A stretch of DNA of 64,000 nucleotides from Desarmillaria ectypa (Eukaryota; Basidiomycota; Agaricomycetes; Agaricales; Physalacriaceae): positions 1,788,501 through 1,852,500 of the forward strand of contig JAUDYN010000011.1 of assembly GCA_030407005.1 (NCBI GenBank), written 5' to 3'. Every line of letters begins with the position of its first letter. Position 1 is the stretch's first letter. This document shows positions 22,573 to 34,469 of this stretch, piece by piece. The position numbers and the translations under genes were made by a program. The notes beneath the pieces are model-generated. The model was not told where the DNA came from and ran no database searches. It worked only from the letters and a program-made list of their open reading frames with translations.

Positions 22573-24067
22573 TCACGCATCAAGCATTCGTTCCCTGTTC
22601 CAGAGCCCTGCATCAATCGCAGATACTGGAGGGATAGTAGCGCTTGACGACCCGCTATGATGGAGGAACTGCGAGTTGGGAAGGGACGTGACGGGGGGTA
22701 GAGCGCGAGGTAACCCAGCGGCAGCAGAGTGACGCGAGTTATGTGACGAAGGATACACGTTTCCCCCTCCACCCGACGGGGTGTAGCTGCGATGATGATC
22801 AAATCCCCGGCTCTCCCCAGGTGCTGGGAGCTGGTACTGGGACGAGTTAGTGTTCCCGTTGGTAGTAGGGGACGAAGCGGTGGGGTAGTTACTTAGTTGT
22901 GCCTGGGTAGGGAAAAAAGGGGAGTTGAGAGTGGGGAAGGAGTAGCTGTTGGACGTCGAGCTTGAGGGGCTCGCTCCTGGCCCAGGAGAATTTGGACTGG
23001 GCCACGAACTGGGAGAGGATAGGGGGGGGAAAGACTGAGACTTTGTGGTGATAGGAGACGTGGCAGAACGATCATGGGGGGGACCGAACCAGGCAGAACC
23101 AGAAGAACGGTTACTGGAGGTATCCCAAGCTGAGGCCCCATCGTTGTTGTAGTGACCAGAGCCATGACGTTGAAGATACGAGTATTGCGAAGGCAGGTGC
23201 CCGGATTGTGACAAACGCGGTGACGATACCGAGTGGTGAAGGCGGTCCTGTTGCATATACGAGAGACGACCCTCTCGATATGACATGTCAGAGGGATTAA
23301 AGGGGAACGTGGACAGTCTGGCGTGCCCAGAGCTGGGTTCGCCGTAATGCGAGGGGTGATTCATTCGCGAATAACTGCCCATGTCAAGGGGATCAGCTTG
23401 TGAATCATCCCCATCAGAAGGGGAAGGTTCGCCGAGATCACCAAGCATGTCATCACCCGCGTCGGGAGGCATGGACCCGTCGGGCGCGCGCATGCCAGAA
23501 GCGTCGGTTTTTCGGCGCTTGCGAGAGTTATTTGGGCGGCGCCGATAGACGTAGTCGGGATATTTCGAGTTGAAGTTTTCCTTCAACTGCTTAGCCTGGT
23601 CTAGATAAAACTGCTTGTCGTTCTATGAGGGAACGGTTCAGCGGGAGGCGATCGTAACCAAGAGATGAATTAACCGGTGACATGGACGACCATTCTTTGC
23701 TCAGAATCTTGCTGATTTCACCAGTGCGCATGGATTGGTTCTCGGCTGATACCTGGGGACGGCGTCTGCGAGCGAATATCATAAAAGCGTTCATGGGACG
23801 CTTGGGGGTGCCATCCGCATTGAGACTCTGGGAAGTTAAGGCGGCATCATCTGTCACGTCGTTCGTGAGCCAAGGCGGCGAACACGTAAAGGCGCGCGAC
23901 TCACCATCCTGGTCGCCGTCACTCTTCTGGGGGTCACTGTACACGTTGTAGCTGGAACCGTCATCTGAACCTGACTGGGAACCTCGCTCGTCGCGTCTGT
24001 CGGACTTGAGTGTCACGGTGGTAGTTCCTGGAAACTGGGTGAGGGAATATTGGTCAAAAGGACTCAT
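22573..24067 (-). CDS. HMG-box transcription factor (480 aa)
   Basis: Two exons (24067-23675 and 23622-22573) flank a 52-base intron that splits the HMG box. The box (about residues 88-157) reads PKRPMNAFMIFARRRRPQVS, GEISKILSKEWSSM, then after the intron DKQFYLDQAKQLKENF and YPDYVYRRRPNNSRKRRK. It has the SOX-like RPMNAFM signature and a basic tail likely to act as a nuclear localisation signal. The N-terminal region is acidic and Ser/Asp-rich; the long C-terminal half is Ser/Pro/Gly/Tyr-rich and low in complexity, like an activation region. It should bind and bend DNA in the nucleus. Related fungal HMG proteins act in mating and fruiting-body development, but I cannot assign an orthologue. 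The ATG at 24067 was chosen because the frame upstream looks non-coding. A 5.7 kb gene-poor stretch lies upstream. Confidence 0.88.
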
Positions 24068-27000
24068 TCGAGCAGAATGTAGGAAGAATTGAGGAGTAAA
24101 AGAAGAAGGAGTAAGAGTAGAGGACGGAGGAAGAGTTAAGACAGAGGTAAGGCGGAGAGGGCTGGATATGACAATTGCGGGATGATCGGCGTCGATACAG
24201 AAAGTCTCAGTTAGATCGCTCACGCTGACGGGCGGAACGCAACAGTTGTAGAGAGAGAGAGAGTAAGCTTTAGTAGCGCAGGAAGGGTACTGAAAGTAAA
24301 GAGTCGTGTTCAAGAAATAGTCCCAGTCTTGTTTTCTTGGTTGTCCTAAGCAGACCTGACGTACGAATCCAGGTTCGCATCCAGTTTGCCGTTTTAGCCA
24401 TGTATATGTATTCGCATCTGGCAAACAATCCGGTTTGATCTCGACCGTTAACTTGGTTCGTCGCCTTCTCAGACACCGCCTGATCTTGCCAACAGAACAG
24501 GCACACGGCTTGCCCCCCTTGGTCGGCTTTTACATCCAATTATCCGCGACTTTTGGACGGATCTGGCTCCAAGACACTCACTGGATCAGCTCGTGACGCA
24601 TCCAAGCAAGTCTCTGATGTCGTATCCCTTGAGAAAGAACTCAGCATATGCTCTGCGTCCTCCTTGTCTCCTCTTCGTTCTTGTGGTCCCCGCTGCTTAG
24701 CACGGAGGCTTTTGACAAGTGCGGCAATTCCATATCTAGAGTTATCAAGCCGCATTAATTTGATCAATTCGCCAAACTCTAACTTTTCCCGAGATCATTC
24801 CCAAAAAAGCGTAAATTATCTTCGAAACCCCATTTCTTTGATTTCTTCTCAGAAGGGACCCTGACAAACACCCCAGACCCTGGCTGTTGGTTCGGAAACT
24901 TCCCTTGCCCATGCACGACTTTTTATGGGTGATATGTGCTAACGGGGTTCGTCGCTTGATTCATCAACTCTCGCTGTTTCGAGCCTGCTTTCGTCACTCT
25001 TGAGATTCAGTGGCAGATAAACCCATCTCTTCTCCTTCCTCTCATCGCTTTTCCATTTCAAAATCCACTTTCAAATGCCTTGGATGCTGTGCACCTACAA
25101 CGGTGCCAGACCCGGTGATCTACTGGTGCCTGCTTCGTAGTCCTTCGCGGAGCACACCCAATGCCACGGAGTCTGAAAGGCCCAGCAAACCGAACCTCAA
25201 AACATCCCAGGCTTTTATGTAAGCAATATACACGATGAAGACCGGAAATGAATGGGATTTTCGTCCAGAAGCCCAATGCTGCACGTTTAGAATAGAGTCC
25301 ATTGACGTCGACGTTGAAGATCATCAAAACTTATATGATATTCATTTCTATTGAATTAACAAACCGTGTTCGATCGAGTACGCTAATCCAATGTCGCGCG
25401 CGCGTCGAGTATTTCTTTTCTTTTTTTTTTTTTCTGTTTTCCCCTCTTGAATTTCCGGGTCCAAAAGCGCCTGGCAAGGAAGCCGTCACGAAAAAGAAGC
25501 CCCCAAGAGCTCGCTCCCGTGTTCGCTCGGTCGACTCGACGTGGCACAGGTGCCTCCTCATCGAAGTCGTCCGGGAAGGGCCCAGTGCGGATCTTGAACA
25601 TACGAGAGATATCGCAAGTGAGCGGCGACCAGCATTCCCACCCGAGATGGGTTCATAACGGCATTCTGTGGCGGATGCCTTCTCATAATTAGACAAGACA
25701 TCGTGGAGAAGTTGCGTCTTTATTGACCTGTGCTTTTACATCACAAACGCGAGGTGATGTGTCCAGCAAACTTTCGACCGGATCATCGTTCGTAGAAGTA
25801 CGCAGTTGGAAGAAATATGACATTCTAGAGAAGGGGAGTACGCAGGCGTTAAACAAGAACAACACCGCTTACGCAAAGTTGCGGAAGCGAGAGGGAGTGA
25901 GAAAGTGGATACTCGACGTTAGTACGAAGGGTCCTATTTTCACGTACGATATCAGCATTACGTTATATAGAGAACACGCCATCATGCCAGATCGACGTAT
26001 AATTCCATCCTCTCCGATTTTGAGCAGAAAAGAGGACGTCAATCTGTGGGAACAAGGACGGGGACTCCAAGGTCCTACAATGTACTCGGAATCTTACTCG
26101 AGATTAATGGGAGGTAGAAATGATAGGCGGTCGAAGGCAGTGGCGCGGTCCCGGATCATGATATGTTTTGAAAAGGGGCGAATAATGAAATGCTGAAGCT
26201 CTTTAAGGAGATATTGGTCATGAGGCGACCTTCCCATCCCAGACTCGATATCGCCGGCGCGCTATCTCCCGGAAAAGTTCACTGCCGAGAAGCGCATGGT
26301 GGTGGATAACACAGCAAGATGAGGAAGATGAGGCTTGATTTCTATGTTTGTTTGGACAGAATCGCAACCGAGCTCTACGATTAGGAAGATGATGACGAAG
26401 AAGCATTAGCGGCACCCCAGCTCAAAACGAAAAAGATCAAGCAGAAGCGCTCCAACGTGGTCAGAACTGAAATTGGAATAGCCTCGAGTTCAAGTTGCCC
26501 CAGTTGGACAATATCTAGAGACAAGTTTGAATATGTAATGCGATAAGAAGCTACACCTTCCTAGCGCCAAAGAGCATTTCAACGCCAAATATTTTTACTG
26601 GTGGGATCCCAACTCAGTCTAGTGTAAGACTAGGGGTCGCCGCCGCAAGTATGGTTCCCCGTAATAAAGCAAAAACGGTGAAGCGCCCAGGTTCTTTGAC
26701 GCGGAAAATGGATCAGAGTTCAAAGTGTAAAAAGGAAAGAAAGTGCGAGTCCGGTCCGGAATGGACCCGGTACCGGTGAGCCAATTATAGCCCGCTCTTT
26801 ATTTCCTCGGATTCAATTCCAATCGAGCCTGCCAGTTAATTTCGCGTACTCCATGGGCCATACGCGACGTCTATCCAAATTTCTTGGACTAGTAAAGTTG
26901 CCGTTTATCCTATGCTTGTCACATGCAATATTTGGTACGTCGATCGAGCGTCCGAAAAGTCGTTGTATTTCGTGTTGCCAGAAACAATCGCACAACCGTG

Positions 27001-29818
27001 ACTTTGAACCACCAGAAATTAAAATTCTTGACTTGACAGCTTCTGTACATGTGCTCTACTCATCGATGAGAATGAAACGAGTCTTCGGGGCCACTTGGAG
27101 ATCTCTTCTGTGGGGGCTGTTTCTTGAGGTGCTTTGCATGTACCCGTCCGACTATGTCGCAGTGGAGTTCATCTCGCGGGAACGTGAGTAGGTTAGCCCT
27201 CGATCACCCTACCGCGTTTCTAGTTTCCGACTCGGAATCGGGGATTGAGAGTCAAGAGTGACGGAGAAGATCGCCGCGTTTCGAAGGGAAAAGGACCACT
27301 GACAGTCTACGGCTCGCTATCCGTGTAGAAAATAGGCGGAGAATTTTACAGTGCGCGGTCTGATGGGGGGGATGTAACGTAGTTAGCCTGGTCGCAATGA
27401 GACGCTCAATGATAAGGCTGAAGCAAGGAATATCTCAAACACGGCAGTAGTTGTAGTCTAGACATAGAAAAAGGACTCGGACTCGGACTCGAGCAGAGGC
27501 CTCACAGGATTTTGGAGTCAGGTAAGAAATCATCCTGACGGTACTGCCGCGGGGCGACAAGTCTAGAGGTGCACTGAGGTCGGATGTCCTGAGAGAAAAG
27601 TAAACGAAATCCCCGAAAACACCGCTCTGGCACAATAAGCCTAAAGGGCGCAGCCAGTGTAGCCTGGAGCCCGGGGCTGAGAACCAGTTCGCGTGCTGTA
27701 ATCCCGCGAAGGGGCTGATATCTGCCAAAGAAGGCGATGATCAATTTCTTTACTGGTCAGATGAGACACGTAACGCGCAGACGCACAGAAAGGCCCCGAG
27801 GCCCAGGTGGAACAAGCTAGTTAAATGTGGGAATATGAGGAGTAGGATGCAATAGCAATCGAGATCAAGACATGCCACGCCATAGGCGAGATGAGATAAT
27901 TCACATGTCGGCGATGATGGGAGATGGAAAGATTCACTTAGAACAAGGTGCTGTCTAAGGAGTCGGCGGTGAGCGTTTTTGGCTCGGCCCCTGGGGCCTG
28001 AAGGCAGGCAACGAGAAGAGGGGCATTAACATACAAGGCACCTAGAAAGAGGCTCAACATTTTTTTATTGTAGGTAGAAAGAAAAAACTCCAAGTTCCTG
28101 ATCAGAAGTGACATCCACAAACTTGAAGAAAATAATCTATGTTCGGGATAGGCGGGCCGGCTGCGCGCCTGAAAGTTGGGTCGGAGTTGTTCAGCGGGGT
28201 TTCATAAGCTCCTTTCCTTCGGCGGAATGTCCCTATCGACCACAATCTGAATGTTTCGCAATTTCTCGAAATGGGGGATCCCGGTTGTGGCAGAGGTAAC
28301 TGTACATCGAGGCGCAGGGCGTGGTATCTTCGGCGTTTCGTATTCTGCTCTGTGACTCGAAGTGGAAGGTCCAGGACCTTACTAGTCTCAAACCTGAGAG
28401 GTTCGCTCGGAAGGAAAATAATATTAGAACTTTTTTTCCGAACGGTTCGGTTTGTCTCCTTTCCAACAAGAAATGCTCCCTATCTGTTGTGTACTGACTC
28501 ATACAGAGTAAATTGTTCCTTTTCATCCCTTTCTTGGATACATGCATGCGCGCTCATTACCCTGCATAAATTACAGTGTCCCGCGAAGTTGTCAAGTGCC
28601 GATGGCGTGCGACCATCAAAGGTCCTCCCAGCTGTCCGTCAAGCCCGACGCCACCTCAATCCTACTGTTTTTATATTGATGATAATATACAATACAAATT
28701 GTAGGACCCACTGAAGCACATAGGCTACCACAATGACCCAGCTGTGAGCGCTCTTCGTCCATGTAAACATTTGACTTTTGCTTCTACGACAGCTTTTTTG
28801 TCGGGACCGCCACACATCCAGGACTCTCTTCATTCGTTGGTACCAGATTCATCTGACCTCCGTTGTCAAGTCGATTACAAAAAATGGACAGGACGAAACA
28901 CGATAGTCCCGACCAGCCCGGCTCTACGAAATGGTGGTTGTTCACCGGCCGAAATCTTAGGACAACCGCATCAGTCGCAGTTCTGCATTCTTCGGCTGGG
29001 TACACATAGAATCACACGTCTCTTTCCCCGCATTCTTTTTATTTCATGCTTCTCTAAAAGACGGGCCGATCTTTCTCGATCAAATTTTTGTGCACAGGCC
29101 GTAAGAATGGAGAAAATTTTCTCGGTGTACGTACATTGATGGTAATCTTGTCCGTCTTATATAAGTCTATAAGCTGGGCTCCAAGTAAAAGACCTTTCTG
29201 TGTCGTTCTAATATCAAGTAGAATGAAATTTCGATCTACCATTCATTCAGTTTAAATACATTATTTGACCCAATTCAAACCCGCTCAGGACCCACCAAGA
29301 TACATAAGTCACCACAAGGCTCGAGTCCGTTTTCACCGGAGTGCGCCACTCATTTCTATCATGCGTAAGACGCTTACTTGGCAATGCGCAATTTTTCTTG
29401 ACAAGGGAATGTTCTTCTCTGTTTTCCGCTTTATGGTCTAGTTATGATTTTTGGGGTGTTAATGTGAGCAGGGCCGCTTGGAACAGGCTTCTCTAGCCGC
29501 TTTTGGCGGAACAAAAATAGGAAAAAAAGGGGAAGGGGGAATTGTCGCACTTTCTTGAGAAAAAAAAAAAACATCGCGTACGCTGTTTACATGGAAGCGA
29601 GGATCGAAAGGTAGCCCTCGTTAGATCTTTGGTTGCGTTTGGTTAATGCGCATCTGGTCAGTGCACCAAGAAGCCGGATCAAGATCGAGGTTACTTCGAA
29701 GTCGGCGACCCTGCCATTCAGGACATCGTAAAGAGTAGCTTTGGAAGCTCGTAGCTTCTACAAACAAGGTACCCAGATCCTTGGACACGATAATTTATCC
29801 ATCCTAAGTCAATTCTTC
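24068..29818. other. 5.7 kb gene-poor region upstream of HMG-box gene
   Basis: Between the start of the HMG-box gene and the 3' end of uridine phosphorylase I recognise no protein family. Frames of 60-157 codons occur on both strands, often overlapping. A T-tract lies near 25416-25446 and an A-tract near 29560-29573. Two similar ~45-base stretches, both containing aggacccac and accacaa, occur at 28704-28750 and 29288-29335. The size and position suit an extended promoter and leader of a developmental regulator, but this is inference. Confidence 0.45.
25723..26196 (+). CDS. Possible hypothetical protein (157 codons), doubtful
   Basis: An open frame of 157 codons, rich in Arg, Ser and Lys, with no domain I recognise. 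It has no competing long frame directly opposite, which is its only support. The listed first codon is a TTG, not an ATG, and there is no in-window homologue. It may be chance or part of an unannotated transcript leader of a neighbour. Confidence 0.2.
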   Translation: MTCAFTSQTRGDVSSKLSTGSSFVEVRSWKKYDILEKGSTQALNKNNTAYAKLRKREGVRKWILDVSTKGPIFTYDISITLYREHAIMPDRRIIPSSPILSRKEDVNLWEQGRGLQGPTMYSESYSRLMGGRNDRRSKAVARSRIMICFEKGRIMKC

Positions 29819-31477
29819 CAAAATTGTTCTACTGGCGCCCACACACTGCCTTCATCAGGATGGACACGCTGTGAAAAGTAGTCAGCGCAATGATAGTGGA
29901 ACATTTGGAAGACAGGTTGACGTACATCAGCGGCAAGCTCCATCCGAATCAACGCCTCCAGAACACCCTAGTAATCTCGTTAGGCAGGTACTTAATATAC
30001 TCGGAGCCATATGACATGGAACTTGCCTTGCCAGTCCACCTCTCCGTGTCTTGCACCTGCTGCGGTGTGATGAAATCCTGGGAGGTGCGGGAGGCAAACA
30101 CCATTTGGGCGGCAGCTGCACGAATGATGGTATCCGGTGCGGCAAGAGCTGATGTCTCGGTGGATGTTCCCGTAGCCTTAGCACTGGAAGCTACCGGTTT
30201 CACAGGGCCGGTACTGAGCGGCGGAAGTGCTGCTTCGGATACTTTCGCCACCTTGCGCTTCTTGGACCAGCACTCGGCAAGGTGGTATAAGTGATGTGTC
30301 TCCATCTGGAGGATCTTTTTTAAGAACATTATACGTCGTCATTGTGGATAATGATACCTCTAATGTGGCGACATCAGACGTAGACGCAATAATCTGCTCA
30401 ATGAGCGTTTCGTTGTAGTCCGGGAACGATGTTTGTCTTCCCTGGGAGGAGTAAAAGCTATCGGCGGATGCGTTGGTGATCCCAGCGACAATTGGGGTTG
30501 TGGAACCAATTGGTTTCACGGTTTCTAGGGCCTGAAGTACCTAAGAAAATGTCACGACACGTTGGACAGTAGGTTTTGGCAAAAGGCTGATGCACAACTT
30601 TCGAAATGACCGCACAAATACCTTGAAGGTAGGATCTGATCCTGTCCCATGGGATGCATTGGCGCCTGATTGGCGCTAAGCTCCTTTGAGGTATGTGGAT
30701 CTGATCCATCTTCCGGAAATACACGCGGCCATTTGAAAAGTGGCAAACAAACTTCTGCCGCGAATGTTTTTCAACATACCACATCATGGAACTCCGGATC
30801 TGCGTACACCTAACGGCATTTAATTTCCGGACAGAATAAATGAACAGGGACAACATACCGGTTTGCTTATTCTATAAGGCACATCGTCGTTTTCCTCTGG
30901 GTTGACAAAGTCGAAATCAACATTCCGTGTCACGGCAATGCACGCCTTGGGGACGACTACCGTTCCTACCGGAACGTGAATGAGACCTCCACAAGAGCCT
31001 AACCTGTTATGTTTGTTCAGTTCCACCGCAGCCTTTCGCAGGATGATACTTGCCGGATAACCAACATGTCACCGACAAGGCATTCTCGAACCTCGCGAAT
31101 GAAGAAATCCATGTTGGGAGCACCCATTCCGATGCTGACAATAGACACCGGTACACCCTTGTATCTCCCCGTAATGGTGAGAAATCCTCGTTCCGAAGAT
31201 AGCTGGAAAGGCTTTGGGGAAACGTCAAGGTAGGAGGCTATAGTGTGGGCACGGGAAGGCGAGCCAACGGTAATCTGGATATCTTCATTAGAATTTACTA
31301 GTCCTATGGGACGGTATGGGTAGGACGTACGAGCCTATTAGCAACCTCTCCGGGCCGCAGTCCAAGGTGATATACACGAAGGTCCGACGTTCGAGGGAAG
31401 TCTAAATATCCTTTGTTACCGTGGGCGACATTAATGTTACAGTACCACCTACTGGCATCGGTGAGAGTATCCTTCAT
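29819..31477 (-). CDS. Uridine phosphorylase (nucleoside phosphorylase family NP-I)
   Basis: Spliced from about eight short exons, so no single frame shows it whole. The product reads HGNKGYLDFPRTSDLRVYHL, then GLRPGEVANRL-ITVGSPSR, ASYLDVSPKPFQLSSERGFL, YKGVPVSIVSIGMGAPNMDF, VGDMLVIR-LGSCGGLIHVPV, AVTRNVDFDFVNPEEND, ASADSFYSSQGRQTSFPD, DVATLEMETHHLYHLAECW, TSQDFITPQQVQDTERWTGK and GVLEALIRMELAAD. It ends VHPDEGSVWAPVEQFWKN. These are the phosphate/nucleoside-binding and MET-H signatures of fungal uridine phosphorylases, which cleave uridine to uracil and ribose-1-phosphate in the cytoplasm (pyrimidine salvage). Introns at 31004-31053 and 29968-30026 begin with GC in a strong AAG/GCAAGT-like context. 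Intron 30541-30779 is unusually long (239 bases). The start at 31477 is tentative; a further 5' exon is possible. Confidence 0.85.
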
Positions 31478-34469
31478 TATTTCGGTAATCGTGGGGGATA
31501 AGACGAAGGGTTACTCCCGCCATCGGTCTGCCGGTAGTATGGTAACCGGCACGCCCGGACCTTTGTTCCAGACCACCACCACGGATTACGATTATCAAGA
31601 CGATATCACCGCTTGCGACGACAGAGAAGGCATGTGGAGAGGGGGTGGAGGTGGAAATAGGCGAGTAAACGTGGTGAGTACTATCCGTAACACGTTGGTG
31701 GCTTGTCTTGATTGGTGACCGAATCTAGCGAGCGATAATTTCCGATTTTTGGCCTGAAAGCAACCCGGTTCAAACTAAGGACTGCGTATTTGATACTGGA
31801 ACGGTTCGGAAGTCGCCTTCTTATCTACTAATGGGCCTGCATGTCTTCAGCAATTTGGAAATGATGACGGCCGCGGAACGTTACGACGCTGGATGACGCT
31901 TGGACGGTTCCTACACTGCGTATCGGCGACAGAGTGTTGGCAATGACGACGACAGCCCCCCGAAGTGTGGCAACGTTCGAAAGGTGTCGCCCGCTTTTTG
32001 CAGTTTGTTGTTTCGACTGCTGTGTACCTCGTCAGTCGAGCCATCGCACTCTCTCCATGGCTCCCTCAAAGGATGCGGAAACCGAAAAGGGGAACCATAC
32101 CCTGCGAATGACAGCTCCTATCCCCCCAATTCTCTTAGACAGGCCGTATACGTGCAAGCTCATGATGATTTACGCTGGCGTCTGCAAGAGAAGAACGCAT
32201 CTTGGGTCAGAGTTCTATCGGCAGGCTATAGTCCAAATTCTACTCTTCTTTTCTTGCAGACGTTTCTAGCCTTGCTGAATCTTAGCTCTAGTTTGCGCCT
32301 GTTGCCATAACTTCTTGATCACGTCCAATTATCTTTTTGTCTAGACTAATCTCTCAACGTTCGCGGGACGAGTTTGCCGACCGCCACCAATGTGTCTTTT
32401 ACTGCTGTTCTCAAGCAGAATGGCCTGACATCGTGCCCAAGATAAGGTACGTGGAACGGTTTCGTGCGGAAATCTAGACACTGACAGCCATCCGCAGATG
32501 TCACATCGTCTGCTTCATCGGGCGTTCGACCTGCATAAGATGTTATGGAACTGCAATCGCAGGAAAGTCCAGGGAACATGTCACCCGGCATCGACTATTG
32601 ACCATGTGCTTCTGGTCTTCCCTTCTCTGAACCAGGTCAGGCTTTATCCATCTGGAGATCTTGTCCTTTTCTCATCATTTCCAACACATAGGTTCCCTGT
32701 ACGTATGTGTTTACACTTAAATGCTACCTTACGCCGCTCGGTATATGGATATCTGCGTATTGCATCATGGCTGACGTCCCTCAAGAACGACATTTCGACG
32801 ATGCTCCTGAACCTGAGCCACTCTCTGGCATCCGCTTTCCATCAACGAACAACACGCGTTCCAAGTTTCTCTTCCCTTCCGGCATGTTACTCGAACGCAA
32901 ATGGGGTTCTTGGACCAGTTGCTCAAATAAATCATGCGCAGAAAGCTAATCGATTCGAGTACACTAAGCTATTATTGTCGTTTCGTTTGGAACGCTTCCT
33001 AATTGACGAGATCCGACAGTTGCTCGCGATCGTTGTGACGCTTCTCAATCATCAAGTCACGACCTGATAGGTTTTTTTCGCTTGTCAAATCCGTGGGAAT
33101 ATGTTACTATGGAGAGCTGGCTGCCGTTTGCTTCCCCAAGGCGTTATCCGGTCCACCGTACGTGCCCCTCAACATTGCAGCCGTTAATTTCTCTCCAAAT
33201 CGCATTTCATCTTTCAGGCTCAGGCCGCCTACGGCAAATACTGCTCGAGCCTTCAGCTTCAGGTACAGAAGAAAAGACCCGTGATTACGCTCATCATGGC
33301 GTGCCAATCGGAGACTTGGGGTTTGTTGCAAGGAACGCTTTGAAGTGGGGCATGTCGTTCATGATTGATCTCCGCGCTTCAAGCACAGGAAGAACCTCGC
33401 TGGTCTTTCGGGTTCGAGCTGACCTTAACTTTGGCGCAGATATCCGTTCCAGGTCCTGTTGTGGGCGCTTCTGCTTCAGGTTGAACTGACAATTTGATAG
33501 GTGGCTCGTCTACGGGCTCATGAGGCCGTATACTTAACGTCGGAATAAGTAGCTGGTATCGTCTTCGGCACATAGCCGTTTCTTGATCTCCCTTGGCCAT
33601 CGTTCCGTGATAATTCACGCCACGTTGTTCCTTAATAAAAAAAAATCACTGTCAAATTCCAGATCGTGTCCAAATGTCCGAGCAGTTGTCAAGTAGGACG
33701 TGGGCGAAGTTAAGGACCCAAACTGGACATGTTTTCTACGACCGTCTCTGAATGTTTGGGACCTGCGGAAATTCGTATTGCTGAGCTCCTAGAAAAGACT
33801 AGTTCTCACTTGAAGGCTCACGATAAACGGCGTAACCAGTACCGTGTTTGTTGTCATGGTCATAAGTACTACAAGGCAGCCACGCCAAAGCGTTCCCCGG
33901 CGGCTTCGATAATGATCATACTACCCGCCAAATAAGCTGACAGTCTGTGAAAAGAAATCCAATCTGATTCGCACCCACGCTCCTATTGAAGACAATCTCA
34001 TCTAGATTTTGGAAGATGCTCTCCGCCACTGTAGGTATGCTGCTCAACTTATTAAAACCCTTCCGAATTCGTGTGCCCTCTTCTAGCACTGCGGTATGAG
34101 CCATCTCTGTGGTCATAGCTAAATACTGCATGCTGTGCTGTAGCAACGTTCATACACCGACATCGCCGTGTAGACTTGACACTCGTCCATCTTTTCGCAT
34201 CTCAAACATGATGATCAGCGGGTCTCCAATATGGATTCGGAATTGCTAAACCTTATCGTTCCATGCCCACCTTGCTGGCGCTGCTCCAGGAGTACTGCCC
34301 TAGAATATTGGAACGGCAAATGCTCTTTGTTATAGAAGCTTGATCACATTTCAGTTCAGAGAGTAAGCAGGCGAAAGAATACGCATAGTAGAACCTCCAT
34401 AAAGCACAAATATACATACATGATAATATCCGGAGCCGATAATATCCATCATAATACACAGTCATGAGC
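31478..34469. other. 3 kb region without recognisable genes
   Basis: It lies upstream of uridine phosphorylase and downstream of the oxidoreductase. The longest frame is 32498-33067 plus (189 codons); others overlap it (32707-32949 plus, 33107-33331 minus). I tried reading exons through the plus strand between 32057 and 33480 but found no domain. Part of it must be the uridine phosphorylase promoter. A decayed gene is possible but not demonstrable. Confidence 0.4.

Noticed and set aside
22893..23165. 90-codon minus-strand frame rich in Leu/Pro/Ser
   Set aside because: It overlaps the HMG-box gene in another frame of the same strand and has no motif.
25302..25696. Overlapping ~120-codon frames on both strands
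   Set aside because: They run through a T-tract and cover each other; no domain, no intron structure, and the composition looks random.
29890..30294. 134-codon plus-strand frame
   Set aside because: It lies antisense to uridine phosphorylase exons, whose protein motifs are clear; the frame is a shadow.
32498..33067. 189-codon plus-strand frame as a gene
   Set aside because: No recognisable domain, other frames overlap it on the same strand, and I could not build a coherent exon chain around it.
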